DNA of 64,000 nucleotides from Neovahlkampfia damariscottae (taxonomy: Eukaryota; Heterolobosea; Selenaionea; Neovahlkampfiida; Neovahlkampfiidae). The notes beneath the pieces are model-generated. The model ran no database searches. It was not told the origin of the DNA and saw only the letters and a program-made list of their open reading frames with translations. Positions 26,016 to 37,141 of the stretch are shown here, in pieces; within the stretch, counting starts at the first letter, position 1, and each line of letters begins with the position of its first letter. Both the position numbers and the translations under genes were made by a program. The stretch covers positions 62,001 through 126,000 of the forward strand of contig JABLTG010000017.1 of assembly GCA_016618085.1 (NCBI GenBank), given 5' to 3'.

Positions 26016-26979
26016 ATGATCAGAACAACATTTGTTCCTGTTTGGTTATACTTTGCTCACATAACAGTAGCTTTATTATGCTTTGCTTATTTTGTGGTGA
26101 TGATGGTGTTATATTTTGGACAAAAAGCAAAATTTGGATTTTTCAAAAAACATTTTTCAAGCTCCTTATTCACAGGATCTTTATTATTATACCCTTTACT
26201 TAATGCTTCATATTTTGTACTTTCAATTATTCCAGTTCAATTTATCCAAATTGTTGCATCTGTTTCTAACAATTTTGGAGCAACCACTTTCACAATTTCC
26301 ATCATGTGTTTCATGATTTACTGGTAATATTTTTCTTACTTATTGTTCAGGATGGAATTTAAACTGTTCAATGGAGGTGCAAGTTCAAAAAATATTCATG
26401 AAAGAACAAATTTTTCTAAATATCTCGTCAGGGTTTTTTTGATACTTGTTTGTGTTGCACAGATTTTATTGACTTCTTTAAAAATTGTCATGTATATTGT
26501 ACCAAACGAACAAACTTTTGTACTTTCAGGACTTCAAGTTTGAAAAAAAAATATTCTGAACAATTTCACAGTCACTCTTGTTGTCGCTATCCTATTTTTG
26601 TATTTTGGGCTTAAGTTCTTTTGTTATGATTATGGGTGGTTGTGATAGAAGGGCAAATGAATGGGAAAACGGAAGAGTTAAATCAACCACTACTATTGCA
26701 ATTATTGTTTTGTTTTGGATTTTCACATTTCTACGTTCAGTATTACATTTTGGAATTGCTTTTTTGTACTTTTTTAATTTATTTGAGGATCAATTGGCTT
26801 TTGATATCTTTCACATTGCTTTTCCAATTCTCTTTGATTGGGCTGCAATGTTGTTCATGGGAGTAGTTGTAATTATTCAAGAATATCCAACAAAAAAAAA
26901 TATTGAAGATGAAACAATTGTTAATTTGAAAAAAGACGACAGAGAAGAGAACATGACTTTAGGTTACTTTTGCTATTAA
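26016..26979 (+). CDS. Seven-helix membrane protein, paralogue 2
   Basis: 300 residues from exons 26016-26323, 26351-26537 and 26572-26979. Tandem copy of the gene just upstream: both introns fall at homologous places (after a Tyr-Trp at the end of helix 3, and after Gln before helix 5), and the FPILFDW motif in the last helix is shared. ATG 26016 (MIRTTFVPVW) is the first ATG after an ATTGG box at 25961-25965. The 27-nt first intron is among the shortest in the window. Function unknown; a 7TM receptor-like or TOM1-like membrane protein is the best description. Confidence 0.75.
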
Positions 26980-27111
26980 AAATTTTTTTCTTTAATTAAG
27001 GGAAACAGACTGATGATCCGTTTGTAATTTTGTTGAATCTACATTGATATTTTCTAAAATTCAGGTGACAACAGATAAACAAGTTGATTGGTCACTTCCA
27101 AAATAATCTCA

Positions 27112-27573
27112 ATGCAAAACATCATAGACAAAATTAACAAAGATATAAGTAAACGATCTGACAGTCCAGAATTTGCATTCACTCAAGGAGAACATTATTT
27201 TTGGGGTGAAGACGTGTTTCCTGGTACTAAAAATTTTTTTGTAATTGTTTTACCAAAAAGGAAGACCAGGTGATTACTATTATTCCATCCAATGGCAGAA
27301 CCTGTAAATAATGGAATTAGATTGATTTGTGAAGAGTTGGCTGTTGACATTTTTCATCCAGAAGGATTTTATTTAGATGCTTTTAAATTAACATGCAATG
27401 CAACATCAATTGATATTCATCCTTTGAAAAATTTTGATGGAAAAAATAAAAAGTATGTAATTGTATCAACAACACATCACCAAAAAAAGGAAAACAAGCA
27501 ATTCATCAATAAAATAGTCTATCAATTTATTATCGACAAAAGTGGTATGAATCTCACTGAAAAACCAAATTGA
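27112..27573 (+). CDS. Small hypothetical protein with a 9-nt microexon
   Basis: 131 residues when exons 27112-27223, 27261-27269 and 27299-27573 are joined. The upstream and downstream coding parts share one frame but are separated by in-frame stops, so splicing is needed. Two introns (27224-27260 and 27270-27298) leave a 9-nt exon that supplies about three residues (the Gly-Arg-Pro of FPGRPEPV). Skipping it removes 75 nt and still keeps the frame. ATTGG at 27087-27091 sits 20 nt before the ATG. The protein has no signal peptide, membrane segment or known domain (sequence features: QGEHYFWGEDVFPG, FHPEGFYLDAFKL). Confidence 0.6.
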
Positions 27574-27695
27574 CCAATTTTTAAATGTTATTTTTAACCA
27601 CATAATCACTTTTCTGAATGCTTCCGTGACAACAGCAAATGGTGTTACATTCAATTTATTGTTCTGTTTTGTTTTTGAAGAACCAATCAAAAAGT

Positions 27696-29870
27696 ATGGA
27701 AGAAAGTGATTTTGCTTTATTTGCTCAAATTACCAACACAAATGAAGAAGAAGCAAAAAAATATCAGAACTATGGATACAATCTACAAGAATCTGTTGAA
27801 CTATTTTTTTCAAATCCAATACCTGAAGAAGTTTTAGTTGAAGAAAATGTTGTTGATTATTCCAAAACATTTACGATGAAGTTTGATAAATTTAACGAAG
27901 TTATGTCAAAAATGACTCAAGAATCGAAGTTTCCTTTCAGTTGGAAAAACACAAAATTCACAAATAAGAAACAAGAAAATCAACGACAAATGAACACTTT
28001 TTTTTGTTGGAGTTTAATTCAAAAAAATAATGTTTTGGTTAAAGTAACTGATAATTATTCCATTGTAAATTCGGTTTATGAATTTAATTTGAAAACAAAA
28101 TCATTTAAATTGAAAAATTCACAAGTCTTAGAAAATTTTAACTCCGCCTATGACACAAATAAAGTGCTTAGCATTGAAGGTGAAATATATTTGGTGTCAC
28201 AAACAACAGCTTATTATTCCGAAGCTAATTTTAAAATTGAAAAGTTATCAAACAATGACGAGAAAATATTCATTTTTAAAACACCAATGGTCAATAAATA
28301 TGATATTGTGCATGAAATATTATCTTACCAAAAAAAGATTTACATAATTTTCAGTAAATTCAAAATTTTTGAAGTAAGAAAAAACCTAATTTTTTTACAT
28401 TAAAAGTGTGACTTGGAATCATTACGATTTCATGAATTCCAAATTGAAGATTATAAAGATCATCATTTTGATGTTATTCTTCAACATAAACAAAATATTT
28501 ATTGCTTCAAGGAATCAGAAAACAAAATTTTTGTGTTTTCTTTATTAGACCAAACAACGAAAATTTTGAATTCAAATATGAAGTTTCAATTTTCAAATTG
28601 CCTTCCTTTTGCTTGGGAGAATTATATTTTCTTTTTTTCTGAACATAATTTTTGGTTATTCGATATTGATTTACAATTTTGGAATTTAGTTGATTATTTT
28701 GGTACTACACCTCGAAATAATAGTTTTTTAATCCCATTTTATTATGAAAAACATATTTATTTTTTTCCAGAAAGTTGTAATAACAACACAAATATAGAAT
28801 ATTTGAACTCAATTTCACTTGACGATATTTTCATTTCCAGAGGAAAATTTGAAAAATTAACAACATCAAACATCAATACAGATGTAAAAGTTCATATGAG
28901 TCAGTATAAATCAATGAATTTCCACAAATGCGTCTTGAATCAAAGTTCATTTTTGAAAAAATTGATTGATGACTCAAATGAAATAGATTTGAAAAAATGG
29001 CCATATCCAGTTACAATTGAAGTTTTTGCTTATTTATATACAAATAGTTTCGCAACTAAAGATTTAAATTCACTCCTTCAATTGATTTCTTTGTCACGAA
29101 AATTGGAATTGATTGAAATGGAAAAAATGTGTTATATTAAATTGAAAAAGTTTTTGTCAACACAAAATTTGTTGTCATTATACAAAGATTCAGGAGATAA
29201 TCAAAATTTGAAAATCTTATTATCAGCTTTGATTTTGGACAATCTTTCATCCTTTTCTATTAATAAAGAATTGGAAGATACCTATTCACAAAGAAATAAA
29301 CTACAAATCCCAAAGGGATTGAATACCAATGAGTATTTTCAAAGAATCATGAATCATAACCAATATCATGATATTCACGTTCAAACAAGTGATGGAAAAA
29401 TGTTTACTGCGAATAGATTCATTTTTAGCTTGTTCACAGATTATTTCGATGAATTTGACAAGAAAGAAATACCATTTGAACTGAAATCATTAGAATTGAC
29501 CTATAAATCATTGTTTCAAAAACAATTCAATGATCTTTCTATTGATGAAATTTTAACAATCTTAGACATTTCGAAATTCATCAAAATATCAACTTTGATG
29601 AAAGAATTAACTGAATTCTTGGTGGATAATATTAACAACTCTAATGTTACTGATATATTTATTTGGACAAAAAATGTTGTTTCATTTCAGTCAATTCAAA
29701 AACACTGTGAAAACTTCATGAAGAATTCGACTACAAAATTGTCAACTGTGAAATTATCACAACAACAAAATATAATAGAATCTAAAATCATTGGAATTAA
29801 AAAAAAATTAAATGAAGTTCAGTCAAACAATGAACAATTGATTTCTCTTGTCAAGCGAATGAAGGAGTAG
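27696..29870 (+). CDS. UBA-like / degenerate kelch / BTB protein 2
   Basis: 713 residues from exons 27696-28373 and 28407-29870. Same plan as the paralogues starting at 20872 and 30302: N-terminal UBA-like helices (FAQITNTNEEEAKKYQNYG), a beta-rich middle in which kelch repeats are barely recognisable (lacking clear Gly-Gly pairs), two BTB-like segments near residues 383 and 545 (DIHVQTSDGKMFTANRFIF), and a C-terminal coiled coil. ATG 27696 follows CCAATCA (27683-27689). The loss of kelch signatures suggests fast divergence or a changed ligand. Substrate-adaptor function is inferred from the family only. Confidence 0.78.
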
Positions 29871-29906
29871 ATCATTAGTGGAAATTGATTGATAATATTT
29901 GTTTTA

Positions 29907-30131
29907 TTATTTTGTTTGAAGGATTATTTCATAAATATTGTTTTCTTTTTTCAATTGAATACATATCGTTATATATGTAGAAATTTCTCTGATAAATTTG
30001 AAATATTTTTTAGGAATCCATTCAATTTCTTTATCTGCTTTCAATCCCTGGGATACATATTTGATGTCTTTGTTATGTTGTTCTTTCACTGCTTCCAAAA
30101 ATACTGTTCTTTTTTTTTTCTGATTGAAATT
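29907..30131 (-). pseudogene. MYB/SANT (SHAQKYF-like) fragment or unresolved small gene
   Basis: Minus-strand open frame beginning just after an AG at 30133-30132. It encodes a basic stretch followed by FLEAVKEQHNKDIKYVSQ and WIPKKYFKFI. The spacing of FLEAV, KDIKYVS and KKYF resembles a MYB-type DNA-binding repeat of the SHAQKYF class, in which KYF follows the recognition helix. No ATG or complete first exon could be joined with confidence, and the frame stops soon after the motif. It could be the second exon of a tiny MYB protein or a decayed copy. The rest of the 431-nt gap between 29871 and 30301 shows only A/T runs and the CCAATCA (30256-30262) of the next gene. Confidence 0.35.
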
Positions 30132-30301
30132 CTATTTCTTAATCATTTTTATCTGCTAATATTATCTGCTAAAATATGATTAAAACCTTCAAAGTTAATT
30201 TTTTTTGGATTATAACTTCTCTTGTTGAAAACTCAATACGTCACTTAAATTTAAGCCAATCATTTTTCTCCTCATTTTTTATATAAACCTTTGTTGTTCA
30301 C

Positions 30302-32870
30302 ATGTCCTCAGATAATGTTGATGCGTTTATGAGTATAACAGGATCTTCAAAATCAAAAGCTATTCAATTGCTCACCGTTTTTCAAGACAATTTACAAATT
30401 GCAGTTGAAAATTATTTCGAACAAAGTGAACAAGGTATTTTAGACGAACCACTGGAAGAAGAGGAAATACAAATCATTGAACAAGAAGAAAATATTAAAA
30501 ACTATAAACCTTTGAACCTAGATTACTCAGAACAAACTGGAGTTTTTAGTTCTGCTTATAAAATAGATTTGGATTGGTCAGAAGATGAACAATCACCAAA
30601 ATCAGAACATTCTTCAGAAAATGGATTAAATGAACAATTAGAAAAATCCAATGAAGATAACCAATACTATAAACTCATTAAACAAACTGAAATCACATCA
30701 ACTTTACCATACACTATAGAAAACGTTGAATTAACAAACGAAAAGAATGAAACAATACCAAGAAGCCTCTTTCGTAAAATAATCAAAATAAAAAGTGAGG
30801 TTTTTGCTTTATGCTTTTTAGAGAATCCACTAAATGAAGATGATGTATTGGCACTTTTCAAAATTAATTTGACAACCAAAAAATATGAACCTACAAAGTT
30901 ACCTCAATTCTTTTCTGAAGATATAATGTCAGAGTCATTGTTTTTTACCCACTTACTGTCACACGACCAACAATTGTTCTTTTTTATTGGTGATATTGAT
31001 TCAAATAGCACCATGGTTTTTTCAATAATGATGAATCAAAATGTCAACAAAGTTTATACTTGTGGTGATAAACCTACTGGAACACCAATATGTGCTCTGT
31101 CTTCCAAGAATAGTGCTTACTTATTGATATTTGAACATGACCAATTTGAAACTTCTTTTAGTACAAATATCGCATTAGCAGAAGTAAGAAATTCATGAAA
31201 ATCAATTAACAAATATTAAAGTTCAGTTTTGAAAAATTCTCGTGGAAATTGAAAGATACTATTGGTTTAAATCCGATACTAAAGAAATACTCTTCTTATG
31301 AGTTGTATGATGGAAAAATTTATGTTTTTGGTGGTTTATCCTTTGATTCTGAAATGGATGAAGAGTTGTTGTCCCCAGAATTATATCAATTATCAATCTA
31401 TTCAAAAGAACCAACTTGGAATATTGTAAAACAGACTGGTGATATTCCATGTCACAGGTATCAACACGGATCATGTATATCTGAAAATTCATTATTCATT
31501 TTTGGTGGATATGTAAACAATAAACAAAATTTATATTTGAAACTTAATAGGGATTTGAGAGCAAATACAAAATCAACAGTTTACGTGATTTGTATCAATT
31601 CAATCTAGAAACTTTAATTTGGAAAAAAATTGAAATTGGAGGTGAAAAATTGAATGAAATTTGTTTTTTTCACACTCTTCTTCATGATGATGTTTTTTAC
31701 TTATTTGGTGATGTTGAAGATTCAAGTGATAGTTTTCAAATAGAAGATTCAAATATTTTCAAAATCAATTTAGAAAAAACTAATTTTCGAATTTCAAATT
31801 TCAAAAAACTTTTTGATGATCAATTATATATTGATTTCAAATTTGAATTTGAAACGGGAGAATCATTAAATGTTCATAAAATCATCATTTCACAAAATTT
31901 AAAATTGAAAGATTTAACAAAAGATAAAGAAACAATGAAGGTTAATTATGAACATCAGTGTTTTAAAAAAGTTATTCAATATTTATACACAAAAGAATTA
32001 AAAATTGATTCAATGAATGAGTTGATAATCATTTTAGAAATTTGTGATGATTTTGAAATGTATAAAATTCAAAGAATTTGTTTCTCAAAATTCAATCAAT
32101 TTATCAATGAAAATAATGTCCTTTTCACTTTAGAAAACTCCAAAAAAAATGAAAATCTGAAAAAACTTTGTTTGAGTTTCATTAAATATCAATCAAAATC
32201 AGAAAAATTGAAACAGACAATTGACAATTTTGAAGAGTCAAATATCCAAAAATTTGAATTATCCTTCAAAAATGAAGAAGAAATTTCTTTGGATCATCAT
32301 TTAAAAAATTGTCTTAATGAGTCAATTTTAGTGAATTTGGTCATCACAACACATGATGAAAAACAATTTAAAGTGCATAAAGAAATACTTTGTATTTTCT
32401 CTGATTATTTCAAAGGAATGTTTTCAGGGAATTATTTAGAACAACATGTCAAAGAAATACAATTGGATGAAGTTGAATCGGAAGTATTTCATTGGATAAT
32501 TAATTTCATATATCAAGATGAACATCCATTATGTGAAGAATTAATTTTAATCTTAGATATTATACGCATTTCTGATTTGTTATTAATCAGTTCATTAAAA
32601 CATGCTTATATTCAGCATTTGAAGGAGAAAATTACTTATCAAAATGTTGTTGAGATTTTAAGTTGGAGTGATGAGTATAACATTTTAGAAATTAAAGAAA
32701 AGTGTCTAGAAGAAATGTCACATTCAGAAGATCATTTATCAATGTTGGATTTGAGAACAAAGAATATAATGTTACAAAAACAAGTCATACATTTAGAATC
32801 TCAATTGGATACTGTTATCAAAGATCAAAAAGAAATGTTGGAATTATTAAAAAAGAAAATGTCACAATAA
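30302..32870 (+). CDS. UBA-like / kelch / BTB protein 3
   Basis: 830 residues from exons 30302-31183, 31222-31512 and 31551-32870. UBA-like N-terminus (FMSITGSSKSKAIQLL then LQIAVENYFEQ), an acidic linker to ~140, kelch repeats ~317-430 (KIYVFGGLSFDSEM, SLFIFGGY), a first BTB-like domain ~483-590 and the clearest BTB domain of the three ~649-760 (VHKEILCIFSDYFKGMFSGN), then a Leu-rich coiled coil ~790-830. Expected to dimerise through BTB and, by family knowledge, to offer substrates to a cullin ligase. CCAATCA at 30256-30262. Ends 10 nt from the convergent stop at 32881. Confidence 0.85.
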
Positions 32871-32880
32871 ACTTTATCTA

Positions 32881-34449
32881 TTATATTTCATCATCTGAAA
32901 TTATAATTTCCTCCGGTTCGAACTGTTTTAGGAACTCAACTTTTCTTTCTAACTCTTTTAATTCCAGATCTTGAGATTCACAAATTTTTTTCAAGGCTTC
33001 AATTTGTCTATCTTTTTCATCTGTCAAATGTTCATCTTTTTTGATGAATAATTTTTCTTCTTGTTTCACAATATAAACTTTTTTGATGGATTGATTTTCA
33101 TTCGTTGTTTTTTTCAAAGATTCAATTTCCTTTTTCAATTGTTGATTTTCATTTTTTAATGATTCATTATATTTTTTTTGTGCAACTAAAGAAATCATAG
33201 GGTCTTCTCCATCAAAATATTTTTCCATTTGTTTAAAGAGTATTTCAATTTCTTTGATGAATTCAGAAAGATCAACTTTTGCTATTAATCCATTTTTGAT
33301 AGCATCAATGAGAATATTTCCACTGTTTCTAATTCTACAATTCTGAAAATTAATGACTTGATCAAACTCTTCGATAAATTCTGATTTCTGATTGGATGAA
33401 GACCATTCATGGAATAAATCTGCAATTACAAGTCTTTCAAGTGCATCTTCATTCTTTTTTGGATATCTTTCCATTTTTTCACCTGTCAATTTTAAGATAT
33501 ATTTTTTTAATCCAAGACTCAATTTCCCATTTTTTTTCGCTTCACTTATTCGATTGTGGAACAATTTTTCACAAAATTTCTTCATCAAATTTGGATTTTC
33601 TAATATTTTTTTAACTTCTTCGTTTGTTGATTTTTTTATATTTTGAATTGCAATCTCATCAAAATCGATAACGTTTTCTTTTTTTTGAATGTAGTTTTTG
33701 AAGGATTCTTGAAATGTAAGAAAAAATTCGAATTTTTGATCTAATGATATATCTAAACTATTGAAATATTGAATTGGAGCTTTGATGAATTCTGTTAAAT
33801 TTGGTTCAATTTTCTCTTCGTCATTTGATTGGTTCTTTTCCTCCATGGATTCATCTTTTTCTTCATGAATAACAGGTTTCTTTCTTGGAGGTTCTTCCTG
33901 TTCAACAGTATTATATGGAAAATCTCTTTTGATATTCGGATGTTGTGGTAAAAATTGATATTGTGGTATTTGATAATTTGGTATGAACCCAGAATTCAAA
34001 TACATCAAATGGTTAGGTATATTCTCTAGATTTAGTTTGTTCTTCGGAGAATTTTTACTGGCAGAAAATATTTCATAATTTTGAACATATTGAGAATAAG
34101 TTTCAAATCCTCTTTTTTGAACATCTTCAACACAAGATTTAAATTCAACAAATAATTCATTTTGTACAAAATCCATATTTACAATTTCTTCAAAAAGTGA
34201 ATCTATGTCTTTTTGTAACTCATTGAATTGTTCTTCTGTTTTTATAAATCTTTTGAAACCTGATTTAAACATTCCAATAAGTAATATGGAACCTCTTGAA
34301 GAATTACATTTTGGATTAAAGTCTAAACATAACTTTAAAGATTCTTTTTGTTTGTCTGGATGTGTTAAAAATTTATTTGAACTGTGAACATTGATCATTT
34401 TTTTACCAAGTTGTGATGAATAATTTTTGAAATCAAAAGGTGCACTCAT
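32881..34449 (-). CDS. Helical-domain protein A (paralogue of 34618-36168)
   Basis: 522 residues, single exon. ATG 34449 (MSAPFDF) is preferred to an upstream in-frame ATG at 34515 because an ATTGG box lies between them (34485-34481) and because the neighbour's N-terminus (MNTNIPFNF) aligns here. The N-terminal ~130 residues form one domain shared with that paralogue (SLKLCLDFNPKCN, ILLIGMFKSG). A Pro/Gln/Tyr-rich linker precedes a ~220-residue all-helical domain that also ends the ankyrin protein encoded at 48895-50611 (shared features: PI-x-YF, I-x-KST, SLGLKKYIL, DLFHEWSS, EFIEEFD, MEKYFDGED). A coiled coil closes the protein. Family and function unknown. Confidence 0.8.
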   Translation of the reverse strand: MSAPFDFKNYSSQLGKKMINVHSSNKFLTHPDKQKESLKLCLDFNPKCNSSRGSILLIGMFKSGFKRFIKTEEQFNELQKDIDSLFEEIVNMDFVQNELFVEFKSCVEDVQKRGFETYSQYVQNYEIFSASKNSPKNKLNLENIPNHLMYLNSGFIPNYQIPQYQFLPQHPNIKRDFPYNTVEQEEPPRKKPVIHEEKDESMEEKNQSNDEEKIEPNLTEFIKAPIQYFNSLDISLDQKFEFFLTFQESFKNYIQKKENVIDFDEIAIQNIKKSTNEEVKKILENPNLMKKFCEKLFHNRISEAKKNGKLSLGLKKYILKLTGEKMERYPKKNEDALERLVIADLFHEWSSSNQKSEFIEEFDQVINFQNCRIRNSGNILIDAIKNGLIAKVDLSEFIKEIEILFKQMEKYFDGEDPMISLVAQKKYNESLKNENQQLKKEIESLKKTTNENQSIKKVYIVKQEEKLFIKKDEHLTDEKDRQIEALKKICESQDLELKELERKVEFLKQFEPEEIIISDDEI

Positions 34450-34617
34450 CCTCTGTTTGAAATAAAGTTTGAGTTTTTGACCAATTAGAATTGTTGGTTC
34501 TCTGATTGATTTCATTGTTCCAAAAAAAACGACAAATTGTGTGTGCTCTTTAAATGCTATAAATAAAAAAGAAGTTACAACAAATTAATGTGTCATTCAG
34601 AATTCATATTTTTATTG

Positions 34618-36168
34618 TTAATCATTATCATCATCTATTAATATAAAATCAGGTAAATTAAGAAGTGAAGATTGTTGTTGTAAACTTTGAATCAACTCAT
34701 CTTTTTTCAAAAATGTCTCTGTCAATTTATTGATAGTTTCATCTTTCTTTATTAAATCATTCTTCAATTTCTCATTTAATATAGATTCTTGTTCCTTTTC
34801 AATGAATAAAGTCATTGAATTAGGTTCTACTTCACAGTCAAAATATTTTTCCATCATGGAGAAGAATTTACCGACAATTGGATAAAATTCAAAGAAATCA
34901 ATTGGTTCATTGATTTTTCCTTTTTTAATTTCAAAATAAAGAATAAATTTTCCAATTTCCTTTTTGATTTTGTTTTCAAAATCAATCATTTTATCTAATT
35001 CTTGAATAAATTTTGACTTCATTGAGCACCAATCAGAAAACACATCACCTAATATCAACTGTAAGCATTCATCTTCTGTAAAATTTGGGAATTCTTCATA
35101 TTTTTTCAAAGTGATATCCATGATATACTTTGAAAACTCCAATGAGATTTTTCGTTCTTTTTTTGCAGTATTCAATTTTTCAATGAACAATTCTTTGAAA
35201 TATTTACGTGATGAATTTTGATTTTCTAAAAGGTTAATTATTTGTTGATTTGTCGATTTTTCAATATTTTTTGCAACTATTTGATCAATTATTTTAAATG
35301 CTTCATCTTCAGAAATACTTTTTTTTTCATTATATTCTTGTATGGTTTTTTTGAATGACTGGTACAATTCTTTCTTTTCTTCAAATGAAATTTTTAGATT
35401 TGGGAAGTAAGCAAATGGTGCATACATAAAGTCATGTAATTGTTGACACTTTGAATTCTCAGGTTTGCAGTCAACGATTGGTTGAATTCTTGTTATTTTT
35501 CCAATTTCAATTCCATTGTTATTTTCCATTTTTGAAGATGTTTGTGTCGATAAACTGGTTTGGTTATTCAATTTGATCTTTTTCTTTTCATTTTCATAAT
35601 TTACATCATCAATTGAAAAACTCCTTTTTAAATTTGACATCAATTGTTGTTGAATAGGATAAACACCAGCTATAGGTTGGTGTTGTTGTAACTCGTATAA
35701 ATATGAGTTTTGTGGACCTTGAAAATTGAAAGAATTCTGTTGCTGTTGAAGTGGAATAAGTCGTGAAACATTTTTTGTTTTTGGAGCACTTGAATTATTT
35801 GATTCAAAATTTTTGACAAATAATGAATATGCATCATAACCATCATGTTTTAACTGGTTCAAACACTCTTTAAAAACTCTGGATGCGTCATTGTCAAAAA
35901 AAGACATTTTTTCAACTTCAAGAATTGCTTTATCAATATTTTGTTTGTAAAGTTGAAATTTTTCAGGTTTCTTGATATACATAGGTTTGCCAAATAATTT
36001 TGTGGTTCCAAATAATAATATTGGACAGTTATGTTTTGGATTAAAAGATAGAAATAATTTTTCATCTTTTGTACTGACAGTTTCAGTTGAAGTCCAAACT
36101 ACAATCTGTTTTGTTCCTAATGGACGATCTGAAGCAGTGTGAAAATTAAAAGGTATGTTTGTGTTCAT
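34618..36168 (-). CDS. Helical-domain protein B (paralogue of 32881-34449)
   Basis: 516 residues, single exon, in tandem with its paralogue downstream. ATG 36168 is chosen because CCAAT at 36177-36181 lies just upstream, although the frame stays open further. Domains: N-terminal conserved part ~1-120 (LFLSFNPKHNCPILLFG), Gln-rich linker ~140-190, a C-terminal helical domain ~230-465 (FAYFPNLKIS, NIEKSTNQQ, ISLEFSKYIM, DVFSDWCSMKSKFIQELD, MMEKYFD) and a short coiled coil with an acidic end. No signal peptide or membrane segment, so it is probably cytosolic or nuclear. Function unknown. Confidence 0.8.
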   Translation of the reverse strand: MNTNIPFNFHTASDRPLGTKQIVVWTSTETVSTKDEKLFLSFNPKHNCPILLFGTTKLFGKPMYIKKPEKFQLYKQNIDKAILEVEKMSFFDNDASRVFKECLNQLKHDGYDAYSLFVKNFESNNSSAPKTKNVSRLIPLQQQQNSFNFQGPQNSYLYELQQHQPIAGVYPIQQQLMSNLKRSFSIDDVNYENEKKKIKLNNQTSLSTQTSSKMENNNGIEIGKITRIQPIVDCKPENSKCQQLHDFMYAPFAYFPNLKISFEEKKELYQSFKKTIQEYNEKKSISEDEAFKIIDQIVAKNIEKSTNQQIINLLENQNSSRKYFKELFIEKLNTAKKERKISLEFSKYIMDITLKKYEEFPNFTEDECLQLILGDVFSDWCSMKSKFIQELDKMIDFENKIKKEIGKFILYFEIKKGKINEPIDFFEFYPIVGKFFSMMEKYFDCEVEPNSMTLFIEKEQESILNEKLKNDLIKKDETINKLTETFLKKDELIQSLQQQSSLLNLPDFILIDDDND

Positions 36169-36357
36169 CAAAAGAACCAATGAAAACTTGATGAAATGAT
36201 CAATTATTATTGGTGCATTTTGAAGAAGAAATTGCATTGTTCATTTCTTCATTTTTTTATCTTATTTTCCATCAATTGAAAATAAAATCATTGGACAATT
36301 TTTGTTGACCCTCATTGGCTAATTTTTCCACAAAAAAAACGTTCACAAAAAGAGAAG

Positions 36358-37065
36358 ATGAACAGAATAGTTGTTTTGTGTTTGGTCTTTTTGATAACTT
36401 TTTATCAAACAACAGCTCTTGTTTGTAATTCAAAATGTAATGGTGGAACAGTTCCATGTGATACAGGAAATAACATTGTTGTTGTAGCTCAACTATTTAA
36501 TGGTGTATCATCAAGATATTATCCTTACTGTCTAAATGTTGATCGTGTACATGAATTAAGAATCAACGGAAGTAAAAAAAAAAAAAAAAAAATTAAAACT
36601 TAAAAAGGTTACTCATTTGTATCAACAGCACCAGCAATTCAAAAAGATTCATACGTTAAATTATGGGTTGAAATGGCAACCTCAACAAATACATCAGAGT
36701 CCTTCAAAGGTTTCATTTTTGACTCTACAGCACAAAACATGGTTTCTCCATATTTTTCATCATTCATTTCAATGACAGCTGGTTATTTTGATCAAACAGT
36801 TAATGTCACAAATAACATTAATTTTGAAACAGTTTGTACACTTTCAGCATGCGATTTGGATTACTCAAAAGGTTGTCTTGCATCAACTCATTGCTCAGCT
36901 CCTGTTGCATCAGTAACAGATAAAGATGTTAAAATTATGATTGGTTTTCAAGGTACTGATAAAAGTGCGAGATTTTTCACAAGTGCAAATTCATTACCTC
37001 ATAAATATAGATTCTACTCATTTTCAAATGTATACAATGATGTGGTTAATATTATTAAACCATAA
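36358..37065 (+). CDS. Secreted cysteine-containing hypothetical protein
   Basis: 223 residues from exons 36358-36571 and 36608-37065. A clean signal peptide (MNRIVVLCLVFLITFYQTTA) is followed by a Cys-rich start (CNSKCNGGTVPC) and a beta-rich body with several N-glycosylation sites and more Cys pairs (VCTLSACDLDYSKGC, STHCSAP). No membrane segment follows, so it should be secreted or vacuolar. The 36-nt intron begins with a 19-A run. ATTGG lies at 36314-36318, about 39 nt before the ATG. Family not recognised. Confidence 0.75.
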
Positions 37066-37141
37066 AATAAAAAAATTATTTTACTTTTAGTTTTTTAATT
37101 AACAAATCAATTTGTTCGGATTAATTTTCCGTCAACTTGTA

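Noticed and set aside
29889-30179. Hydrophobic 96-codon plus-strand frame
   Set aside because: Phe/Ile-rich run from T-rich DNA; opposite strand gives the more protein-like MYB-type stretch.
34449-34515. Upstream start for helical-domain protein A
   Set aside because: The ATTGG box lies downstream of that ATG and the paralogue's N-terminus aligns with the later Met.
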